Positions 17,774 through 24,564 of a stretch of DNA of 64,000 nt are shown in pieces (the stretch's first letter is position 1; the number at the start of each line of letters is the position of its first letter). The position numbers and the translations under genes are program-made. The DNA lies in NCBI RefSeq assembly GCF_016342405.1, contig NZ_JAEINN010000003.1, positions 62,001 to 126,000 of the forward strand, read 5' to 3'. The notes under the pieces were generated by a model. It did no database searches and was not told the DNA's origin. It saw only the letters and a list, made by a program, of their open reading frames with translations. This DNA is from Maridesulfovibrio ferrireducens (lineage in GTDB: Bacteria; Desulfobacterota; Desulfovibrionia; Desulfovibrionales; Desulfovibrionaceae).

Positions 17774-18688
17774 ATGAGCGAAACGATCCAAGATATCGTC
17801 ATATTAGGAACTGGCCCCGCAGGCTTGCAAGCAGCAATTCATTCTGCCAGAAAAGGGCTGAAAGTTCTGGTTCTCGGCAAAAATGACAAAAGCAGCCTCT
17901 GGTGGGCACACATCGAAAATTTCTGCTGTACTCTTGAGATTTCAGGGGAACAGATTCTAAAAACAGGACAGATACAGGCTGAAAGTTTCGGAGCTGTCTT
18001 TTTTAATGAAGATGTTCTCAGCATAGTTCCACCTGACCTTATGTCTCCTGATGGAAACGTATTCACCATCAACACCGAGACAAAAGTTTTTAAAACAAAA
18101 TCTATCATTATATGCACAGGAACTACACGCAACAAGCTCGGAGTTCCCGGAGAAAAAGAACTTTTCGGAAAAGGTGTCAGCTACTGCGTTGAATGCGACG
18201 GTAACTTTTTCAGAGGAGAAGAAGTTGCAGTTGTAGGCGGTGAAAGTGCAGCAGCAGGCGGAGCTCTCCACCTGACTCATCTCGCATCCAAAACACATCT
18301 GGTTGCAAAAAAATTCTCAATAGCACCTGAGCTTATGCAGCGCCTCAAAGACGCAGGCATCATAATACATGAAGGTGTCGATGTTAAAGAAATCACTGGC
18401 GGAATCGGTGTAGACGGACTGATGCTGGACGATGGAAACAAACTTGATGTTACTGGCGTATTCATCGAGCTTGGAGCCAAAGGCGTTATGTCACTCGCAG
18501 CGGAACTCGGAACCTCGCTCGATGAATCCATGAAATTCATAGAAACAGACAAACAGCAACGTACAAATGTTCCGGGCATTTTCGCAGCCGGTGATATTTG
18601 CGGCCCTCCGCTTCAGATGGCAAAAGCTGTCGGTGAAGGATGTGTTGCAGGACTTGCCGCGGCAAAATTCGTAAATAGATCTAAATAA
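17774..18688 (+). CDS. Thioredoxin-reductase-like flavoprotein without the NADPH motif
   Basis: A 304-aa two-domain flavoprotein. The FAD site GTGPAGLQAAIHSARKG (about 11-27), the redox pair CVEC followed by DG (near 139) and the closing FAAGDICGPP (near 273) match bacterial thioredoxin reductase in order and spacing. The second dinucleotide site begins VVGGESAAAGGAL, but the arginine motif that binds the NADPH phosphate (HRRxxxR) reads VAKKFSIAP. It may use NADH or another donor such as ferredoxin, as known atypical thioredoxin reductases do. The gene has its own terminator, and no thioredoxin gene is adjacent. Confidence 0.85.
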   Translation: MSETIQDIVILGTGPAGLQAAIHSARKGLKVLVLGKNDKSSLWWAHIENFCCTLEISGEQILKTGQIQAESFGAVFFNEDVLSIVPPDLMSPDGNVFTINTETKVFKTKSIIICTGTTRNKLGVPGEKELFGKGVSYCVECDGNFFRGEEVAVVGGESAAAGGALHLTHLASKTHLVAKKFSIAPELMQRLKDAGIIIHEGVDVKEITGGIGVDGLMLDDGNKLDVTGVFIELGAKGVMSLAAELGTSLDESMKFIETDKQQRTNVPGIFAAGDICGPPLQMAKAVGEGCVAGLAAAKFVNRSK

Positions 18689-18741
18689 TTTATTTGACCC
18701 GGCAGAATTAAACACCCTGCCGACTCATAGTTTATAAGAAT

Positions 18742-18791
18742 AAACCCCATACTCAAAAAATCGAATCAGACTTTTTGAGTATGGGGTTTTT
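18742..18791. terminator. Bidirectional terminator between convergent genes
   Basis: AAACCCCATACTCAAAAA and its exact reverse complement form an 18-bp stem with a 12-nt loop. The T-runs serve the flavoprotein gene on + and the HAD-like gene on -. A smaller hairpin (CGGCAG/CTGCCG, 18700-18722) precedes it. Confidence 0.88.
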
Positions 18792-18802
18792 AAATTAAAA
18801 AA

Positions 18803-19501
18803 TCAGCGTGATGAATAAATATAATTGGGATATAAAATCGGAGTTCCTGTCTGCTCTCCCGCAATATCGGAAGGAATAACACCAACCGTCACAACTATAT
18901 TAATTCCGGTCCTATGCAGTCCTTTACGGACTTCTTCATAAAAACCGCTTGAATCATCTTGGTGGTTCGGAGGTAACAAATAAAGACCGGACCAACCGGA
19001 ATACCCTGCGCCTGCAAGATTTTCCAAGATAGAAACTCTCAAATTTTCGGGCCTATGCGAAATTATAAAAACTGGAATTCCGCGTGACAGTAAGGATTCA
19101 AAAACTTTTACTGAAGGTTTAATAGCAGGTAGAATTCCAAGAATAACACTATAATCAAGAGCCTTACGGGCACAGCTATTATCCGCAAACCCTTGCTTTT
19201 TTCTAACATTGTAAGTTGATACCAAAACGTCTTCCATCGACATAATTACAGCCGGATATTTCACACCGCTAGCAATGGCTTTCTTTACTGCCGCTTCAAT
19301 TTCGCGAGTCTTAGCCTCAACATCCCGTGCATATTGCCCACCCTCATAATATTCAAAAATTCGAAGACGTGCATCTGGAATTGAAATCATCTGATGAGGA
19401 TTATTCACACGCTTTGCGGATGTTGAAACACAACCGACTGCGTTGAAAAGAAATAAAACAAGTATAAACCGTACAAACAAAATTATTACCCCTGAAAACA
19501 A
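18803..19501 (-). CDS. HAD-like (class B acid phosphatase fold) lipoprotein lacking the nucleophile
   Basis: A 232-aa protein. A hydrophobic N-terminus ends in AVGC (Cys24), a fair lipobox. The body resembles the HAD acid-phosphatase family: helical cap start (ARDVEAKTREIEAAVKKAI), a strand equivalent to vvlDiDET, then IPVFIISHRPENLR, LYLLPPN and a GEQTGTP ending. The catalytic motif is broken: the line-up V-I-M-S88-M-E90-D-V replaces the nucleophile Asp with Ser and the acid Asp with Glu. The VGD..sD motif reads VGVIPSD. It is probably a binding protein or scaffold in the envelope. Divergent from the rnf operon. Confidence 0.65.
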   Translation of the reverse strand: MFSGVIILFVRFILVLFLFNAVGCVSTSAKRVNNPHQMISIPDARLRIFEYYEGGQYARDVEAKTREIEAAVKKAIASGVKYPAVIMSMEDVLVSTYNVRKKQGFADNSCARKALDYSVILGILPAIKPSVKVFESLLSRGIPVFIISHRPENLRVSILENLAGAGYSGWSGLYLLPPNHQDDSSGFYEEVRKGLHRTGINIVVTVGVIPSDIAGEQTGTPILYPNYIYSSR

Positions 19502-19703
19502 GCTATAAATTGAATAAACCTATCAAAACCTGTCAGGTGTTTATCATAAGGAACTTGCGAACGACAAGAGCTTCGATTCAGCTCTTATTTTTTTTAGATC
19601 AGAAAAAACAAAACTACTCTCCACCTGTAAAACTTTCAACAACGGTTCTTTGCGGCACTTCCATAAAAACTATGATACTTTTTGCACACACTAAAGTTTG
19701 AAC

Positions 19704-19732
19704 TGGACAAAAATATCGCACTTACCTATATA
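19704..19732 (+). promoter_or_regulatory. Candidate sigma-70-type promoter of the rnf operon
   Basis: TGGACA (19704-19709) and TATATA (19727-19732) are separated by 17 bp. A start near 19739 would leave a ~33-nt leader before the GTG of the cytochrome gene, which carries AAAGAGGATCATTC. Confidence 0.5.
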
Positions 19733-19771
19733 TTTTAAAGTTAAAATTCCCTACAAAAAGAGGATCATTCG

Positions 19772-20518
19772 GTGCAGAAAAAATTTTTACCTATCTCAAT
19801 TATTCTTATACTGTTGCTAGGATTAGCAGTAGCCGGATACATGACCCCTCCTGAAAAGCAGAAAGTTCCGGTGCGGATTTTATTTAAAAACAGTGGTGGA
19901 AAAGTAATCTTCACACATATCAAGCACCACAGAGATTATGAAATCCCCTGCGACAAATGCCATCATGAGCGTGAGGGGCAAAGCAACGAACCTCTTCCCT
20001 GCGGTTCATGCCATCCGCAAACTTTTGACCGCGATTATGTTCGCGATCACATCAATTCATTCCCGGACAATACATACTGCGTAAAATGTCATCATGCTGA
20101 ACTTGGTCAACTTAACTTTGATCATGAAGCTCACGAAGAATATGCTGAAGAAAATTGTCTTACGTGTCATCATGGACCGGAAATAGAAGAAGAACCGCAA
20201 AGATGTTCTAACTGTCACTCAAATGCCGGGACCAAAGAAGTCCCGAGTGTTCGAAATGCAGCCCATGATCGTTGTGTGACCTGCCATGAAGATCAATTCA
20301 AGGACGGCCTTAAGGGCTGCAATCCATGTCATAAAATGAAAAACATGAAAGAATATAAAGGCGACAGCGCACCTTGTGAGCAATGTCATCAAAAAGCGGG
20401 CAAAGATTTAGTTCTGGATCGCCTGAATGCGTTCCATGATCAATGCATGGTCTGCCACAAGGAACTTAAGAAAGGCCCTTACAAAGATAATGATTGTGAC
20501 AAATGTCATTTAAGATAA
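19772..20518 (+). CDS. Decaheme c-type cytochrome of the rnf operon
   Basis: A 248-aa periplasmic cytochrome. An N-terminal membrane segment (ISIILILLLGLAVAGYM, about 8-24) may stay as an anchor. I count ten CxxCH haem motifs: CDKCH, CGSCH, CVKCH, CLTCH, CSNCH, CVTCH, CNPCH, CEQCH, CMVCH, CDKCH. Several are followed by a second His, and extra HH pairs fit cytochrome c3-type bis-His ligation. A multihaem cytochrome before rnfC is known in Desulfovibrio and is thought to link Rnf to the periplasmic cytochrome pool. The start is GTG 19772, with AGAGGATC 9 bases upstream. One base separates its stop from an in-frame GTG upstream of rnfC. Confidence 0.93.
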   Translation: MQKKFLPISIILILLLGLAVAGYMTPPEKQKVPVRILFKNSGGKVIFTHIKHHRDYEIPCDKCHHEREGQSNEPLPCGSCHPQTFDRDYVRDHINSFPDNTYCVKCHHAELGQLNFDHEAHEEYAEENCLTCHHGPEIEEEPQRCSNCHSNAGTKEVPSVRNAAHDRCVTCHEDQFKDGLKGCNPCHKMKNMKEYKGDSAPCEQCHQKAGKDLVLDRLNAFHDQCMVCHKELKKGPYKDNDCDKCHLR

Positions 20519-20534
20519 GGTGGATATATTTATA

Positions 20535-21689
20535 ATGAACCCTATTTTTTTACTTACTCCATCAGACCGTGGTCCGGTGCTGAAAATAAGAGAACAGAAC
20601 CTGAGTTCCGCTCTATTGATTTCTTTGGAAATTACAGAGCTGACACCGCTTGTCGGGAAAGAAGAACTTGTTGCTAAAGGGCAGAAAATTGCCAGCGACC
20701 CTCAAAACAAACTTCCAAGCGTACACTCTTCTGTTTCAGGAAAAGTGCTGGATGTAAAAAAAGATTTTATCCTCATTGAAGAAGAAGGTGAACGGGTTGC
20801 AGCGCCGCTGACACTCGACAATTCAGACAGCTCTTCTATGCTCAGCTACCTGCGGGAAGCAGGAATTGATGTCAGCGGACTCAAACAAGGATGCACCCTG
20901 ATCATCAACACTGTTCCGGCAGAAGCCGGAATTGATGGACATAGATTTTTAATCGAAGAATTCAATCAAATAATGAGTGAAGGGTTGGATTTCCTTAAAG
21001 AAGCCCTTTCACCGAAAGCATCAGCTATAGCCGTGCCGCAAGGCATGTCATGGACTCTGCCCGGATGCACAGGACATGAAATAAAGCCTGTCTATCCTAA
21101 CGGCTTAGCGCCTATGGTTGTTAAAGCTGTAACAGGTAAAGAGATGCCTTCCGGCGTTTCCGTAATCGATGCGGCAACTCTGTATAGAATCGGCCGGACG
21201 GTTCACGGTAAACAGCCTGTCACTGAAATTATGGTTAAGGTCGGAAACACACTCTTTCAAGCGCCCGTCGGCACAACGGTAAAACTGCTCACCAGCAAAG
21301 CAGGATTCAAGTTATCTGACGGCGACAGAGTTGTTCTGGGTGGACCTTTATCAGGAAGAGCAGTTTATTCATTGAACCACGGAATCCCTGCCGATACACA
21401 GGGGGTAACCGTCATTGCCGGAAGCAATACCCCTGTAGCAAAAGATTCCCCCTGCCTCGGGTGCGGCGAATGTGTCATTAAATGTCCGGCAAGACTGATG
21501 CCGAACATGATCTCACGTCATGCGGAGTTCGGCCTTTTTGAAAATACTCAGGCATATTTTATTGCCTCATGTTTTGAATGCGGACTTTGCGCTTACTGGT
21601 GCACGGCTCAACGCCCCTTGTTACAATATATACGATTGGCAAAAAAAGAACTTTTCAGCAAACCGATACTTGAAGACCTTCGGAAGTAG
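20535..21689 (+). CDS. rnfC: Electron transport complex subunit RnfC, lacking the FMN/NADH loop
   Basis: A 384-aa protein (usual RnfC ~440 or more). The C-terminal ferredoxin part is intact: CLGCGECVIKCP and CFECGLCAYWC carry two [4Fe-4S] clusters, and VYPNG plus AVTGKEMPSG match the SLBB-linked region. The N-terminal part is altered: GGIHPP is absent. Where RnfC normally reads aGlGGAGFPT..KL before the strand LIINgaECEPYlt.DdRlm, this protein reads REAGIDVSGLKQGCTLIINTVPAEAG. GIEDNKP is also missing. FMN and NADH binding is therefore unlikely here; see RnfB. I chose ATG 20535 (AAGGTGG upstream) over GTG 20520. rnfD follows after 2 bp. Confidence 0.9.
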   Translation: MNPIFLLTPSDRGPVLKIREQNLSSALLISLEITELTPLVGKEELVAKGQKIASDPQNKLPSVHSSVSGKVLDVKKDFILIEEEGERVAAPLTLDNSDSSSMLSYLREAGIDVSGLKQGCTLIINTVPAEAGIDGHRFLIEEFNQIMSEGLDFLKEALSPKASAIAVPQGMSWTLPGCTGHEIKPVYPNGLAPMVVKAVTGKEMPSGVSVIDAATLYRIGRTVHGKQPVTEIMVKVGNTLFQAPVGTTVKLLTSKAGFKLSDGDRVVLGGPLSGRAVYSLNHGIPADTQGVTVIAGSNTPVAKDSPCLGCGECVIKCPARLMPNMISRHAEFGLFENTQAYFIASCFECGLCAYWCTAQRPLLQYIRLAKKELFSKPILEDLRK

Positions 21690-21691
21690 AT

Positions 21692-22666
21692 ATGAAACCG
21701 ATAAGCGGATCTCCAGTTTTAACTGTTTCCAGTGCTCCCCACATTCATTGCGGGCGAACCATCAAAGGAACATCTCTTGAAATGTTGCTGGCTTTATTGC
21801 CCGCTGCAGCCTTTGCTATCTGGCATAGCAACATACTCGCATTCAGAGTTCTCGCCCTGTCATGTGTGGTTGCGGTAATAACGGAAGCAATCTGCCTGCA
21901 TCTTATGAAGCGCGAAATCGAATCAGACAACTACACAGCACTACTGTGCGGTCTGATGTTCGGCTTTCTCATGTCGCCATGCAGTCCATGGTGGCTAATA
22001 ACCGCCGGCAGCTCCTTTTCTATCATATTAGGAAAGATGGTGTTCGGAGGATTAGGCGGAGGACCTCTCTGCGCCCCGCTTGTGGGCTGGGCAATCTGCA
22101 AAGTGTCATGGCCTGAACTTATGGACTTTGACATGACAATGCTGGGATCAGAACTGACCTACCCGCTAAGTCAGCTTAAAAACTTCGGACCGGAAACACT
22201 GAGTCAATATCCCTTAAAATCATTACTTCTAGGTTTTCAACTTGGTGGATCAGGGGCGGCACAGTCGGGAGCAATACTTCTTGGTGGCCTATATCTGCTA
22301 AGCCGGAAAATTATCCGCCCTGATATCCCGTTCGCGTTTATAGCTGGGGTGGCTCTCACCGCCGCTACGTTTTATGCGATTTCTCCCCTTGATTACGCTT
22401 CACCGATTTATCACCTGTTATGCGGATCCACTCTGTTCGGCGCCTTCTTCCTTGCAACCGACAGCTCTTCTTCCCCCGTTGGTCATATCCCTATGATCGC
22501 ATATGGGTTTACTGCCGGAATACTGGTCATAATCATAAGGGTTTACGGAGTTTATCCTGACGGGGTTCCATTTGCCATACTTCTGGCAAACCTTGCATCG
22601 CCACTATTTGAAAAAATCAGGCCCACCCCTTTCGGCGGAATAACCAATATCCATTTGCAGAGATAA
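21692..22666 (+). CDS. rnfD: RnfD, membrane subunit
   Basis: A 324-aa protein with about 8-10 membrane helices. Family features are SPHIHCGRTIKG near the start, LMFGFLMSPCSPWW, GGLGGGPLCAPLVGWA and FFLATDSSSSPVGH near 258-271. RnfD normally holds covalently bound FMN on Thr of an S-x-A-T-P-L motif; here the matching place reads GSELTYPLSQLK, so a Thr is present but the spacing is shifted by one residue. RnfD helps build the sodium- or proton-pumping core with RnfA, E and G. It lies between rnfC (2 bp) and rnfG (3 bp). Confidence 0.93.
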   Translation: MKPISGSPVLTVSSAPHIHCGRTIKGTSLEMLLALLPAAAFAIWHSNILAFRVLALSCVVAVITEAICLHLMKREIESDNYTALLCGLMFGFLMSPCSPWWLITAGSSFSIILGKMVFGGLGGGPLCAPLVGWAICKVSWPELMDFDMTMLGSELTYPLSQLKNFGPETLSQYPLKSLLLGFQLGGSGAAQSGAILLGGLYLLSRKIIRPDIPFAFIAGVALTAATFYAISPLDYASPIYHLLCGSTLFGAFFLATDSSSSPVGHIPMIAYGFTAGILVIIIRVYGVYPDGVPFAILLANLASPLFEKIRPTPFGGITNIHLQR

Positions 22667-22669
22667 AAT

Positions 22670-23257
22670 ATGAATGAAACCTTAAAAATGATCGTGGTTC
22701 TTTCACTCATATGCGGCTTGTCCGGTTTTACCCTTGCAAGCCTGAAAGATGCCACCAACGACAAAATCGAAGAACAGGTAATGACCTATGTTCAAGGCCC
22801 TGCTATAAGTAATGTTCTAATCGGATTTGATAATTCTCCGGTTAAGGATCGTAAAAAGTTCGATATTCCGGGTACAGACACTCAAATCACCGTTTTTCCA
22901 GCCATTAAAGACGGTAAACTCTTCGGAGTCGCTCTTGAATCCGCAGCAAAAGGCTACGGCGGAAATGTCGGTGTAATGGTCGGCTTCAATATTGACGGAG
23001 TTAATCTTTCAGGCATCGGTATCACCACCATGAAAGAGACTCCCGGTATCGGAGCAAGAGTTGCCAAACACGGATTCACGAAACAATTCAGAGGCCACCC
23101 AGCGTCCGTAGAACTGTCATCTAAAGGCGGAGACATTGACGGCATTGCGGGAGCAACGATTTCATCAACGGCATCAGTTGAAGCCGTAAAAAAAGCAATT
23201 AATATTTTTGCTCAATTAAAACCGCAAATTACTGCAGCTTGGATAAAGGGATCTTAA
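22670..23257 (+). CDS. rnfG: RnfG, FMN-binding subunit
   Basis: A 195-aa protein with one N-terminal membrane helix (about 5-24) and a periplasmic FMN-binding domain. GVGGYGG-like KGYGGNVGVMVGF (about 94-106), KETPGIGARV and DGIAGATISS are family signatures; T163 in AGAT-I-S-S is the expected covalent FMN site. RnfG passes electrons through the membrane/periplasm side of the complex, and the decaheme cytochrome could exchange electrons here. rnfE starts 2 bp later. Confidence 0.94.
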   Translation: MNETLKMIVVLSLICGLSGFTLASLKDATNDKIEEQVMTYVQGPAISNVLIGFDNSPVKDRKKFDIPGTDTQITVFPAIKDGKLFGVALESAAKGYGGNVGVMVGFNIDGVNLSGIGITTMKETPGIGARVAKHGFTKQFRGHPASVELSSKGGDIDGIAGATISSTASVEAVKKAINIFAQLKPQITAAWIKGS

Positions 23258-23259
23258 TC

Positions 23260-23925
23260 ATGATTAGATTATGGAAAGAATTTTCTAAAGGATTATGGAC
23301 AGACCTACCGCCTTTTAAAATTGTATTAGGCCTGTGCCCGGTACTGGCTGTTACTAAAACTGCGGACAACGGATTCGGCATGGGGCTGGCGGTAATTTTC
23401 GTACTGACCCTTTCAAATGTTTTTGTTTCAGCTGTCAGAAAAATTATTCCGCCCAAAGTGCGTATTGCGTGTTTCATTGTTATAGCGGCATCACTCGTTG
23501 TTGTGGTTGAACTGCTGATGCAGGCATATGCTTACCCGCTCTATCAACAGCTAGGTATTTTCGTGCCGCTCATTGTTGTTAACTGTATCATCCTCGGGCG
23601 CGCGGAAGCTTTTGCCTCAAAAAACACAATACTTCTTTCCGCTGCGGATGGATTAGGAATGGGACTCGGATTCACCATGTCTTTGACGCTTCTCGGCGGT
23701 CTGCGCGAACTTTTCGGATATGGTACTCTTTTCGGCAGTCAAATAATGCCCGAATCATTTAAGCCCTTCAGCTTTATGATTGAAGCTCCGGGCGCATTTG
23801 TCTGCCTCGGGCTTGTTCTAGCCGGAATGAATGCCTTCACAAACAGCCAGAGACGCAAAAAGGGACAGGCTGTGCTTGATAACCCAACCCACGATTGCAA
23901 AACTTGCGGTATGTGCGGGCACTAA
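23260..23925 (+). CDS. rnfE: RnfE, membrane subunit with Cys-rich tail
   Basis: A 221-aa protein with six predicted helices. KTADNGFGMGLAVIFVLTLSN, PLIVVNCIILGRAEAFA (with the conserved intramembrane Cys that, with RnfA, is reported to hold an Fe-S cluster) and GLGMGLGFT identify RnfE. The start is ATG 23260; an upstream in-frame TTG at 23239 lies in the rnfG end and is unlikely. Odd feature: the last residues read CKTCGMCGH, a C-x2-C-x2-C-x-H tail that I do not associate with RnfE and that could bind metal. Confidence 0.93.
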   Translation: MIRLWKEFSKGLWTDLPPFKIVLGLCPVLAVTKTADNGFGMGLAVIFVLTLSNVFVSAVRKIIPPKVRIACFIVIAASLVVVVELLMQAYAYPLYQQLGIFVPLIVVNCIILGRAEAFASKNTILLSAADGLGMGLGFTMSLTLLGGLRELFGYGTLFGSQIMPESFKPFSFMIEAPGAFVCLGLVLAGMNAFTNSQRRKKGQAVLDNPTHDCKTCGMCGH

Positions 23926-23957
23926 ATTTCTAATTCATCCTTAAAAGGACAAAGCAT

Positions 23958-24536
23958 ATGCAAGAATATTTTCTCCTTTTCATATCAGCCATATTTGTAA
24001 ACAATATTGTTCTGGCTCAATATCTTGGCAACTGCCCGTTTATCGGAACATCTAAAAAGATATCGGTTGCAATAGGTATGGGCAGCGCAGTTGTTTTTGT
24101 AGCAACAATGGCTGCTTCCATCACATGGGCAGTTCAGCAGTATCTGCTCAACCCGTTTGGTCTGCAATATCTGCAAACTCTGACTTTCATTCTGGTCATT
24201 GCCGCACTAGTACAGTTTGTTGAAATGTTTTTGAAAAAAGTAGTCCCGCCGCTGTATAAAGCTCTAGGAATATTTTTACCGCTGATCACAACAAACTGCG
24301 CGGTAATGGGTATTGCCATCATCTGTCAGCGCGAAGAATTTACATTTATAAAAACCGTTGCCTTCTCGTTCGCGTCAGGGCTGGGTTTCATGCTTGCGCT
24401 GATTGTTCTATCCGCAATCCGGGAAAAAATAGAAGTTTCCAGAGTTCCAAAGGCCCTGCAAGGAACTCCCATAGCCCTGATAATGGCAGGTCTCATGTCT
24501 TTGGCATTTTTTGCGTTCAAAGGGATGATAGCCTAA
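23958..24536 (+). CDS. rnfA: RnfA, membrane subunit
   Basis: A 192-aa protein with six helices, homologous to RnfE but inverted in the membrane. Family features are NNIVLAQYLGNCPFIGTSKK near 15-34, LPLITTNCAVMGIAI near 112-126 and FASGLGFMLALIVLSAIREK near 144-163. The two conserved cysteines (in GNCPF and TNCAV) face RnfE counterparts. Length is normal. AAAAGGAC precedes the ATG; rnfB follows after 28 bp. Confidence 0.95.
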   Translation: MQEYFLLFISAIFVNNIVLAQYLGNCPFIGTSKKISVAIGMGSAVVFVATMAASITWAVQQYLLNPFGLQYLQTLTFILVIAALVQFVEMFLKKVVPPLYKALGIFLPLITTNCAVMGIAIICQREEFTFIKTVAFSFASGLGFMLALIVLSAIREKIEVSRVPKALQGTPIALIMAGLMSLAFFAFKGMIA

Positions 24537-24564
24537 TACCAAAAGCTTACACAGGCATAATAAA

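Noticed and set aside
19510-19701. 63-aa open frame upstream of the cytochrome gene
   Set aside because: No convincing RBS and no recognisable pattern, and it lies just before the predicted promoter of the rnf operon.
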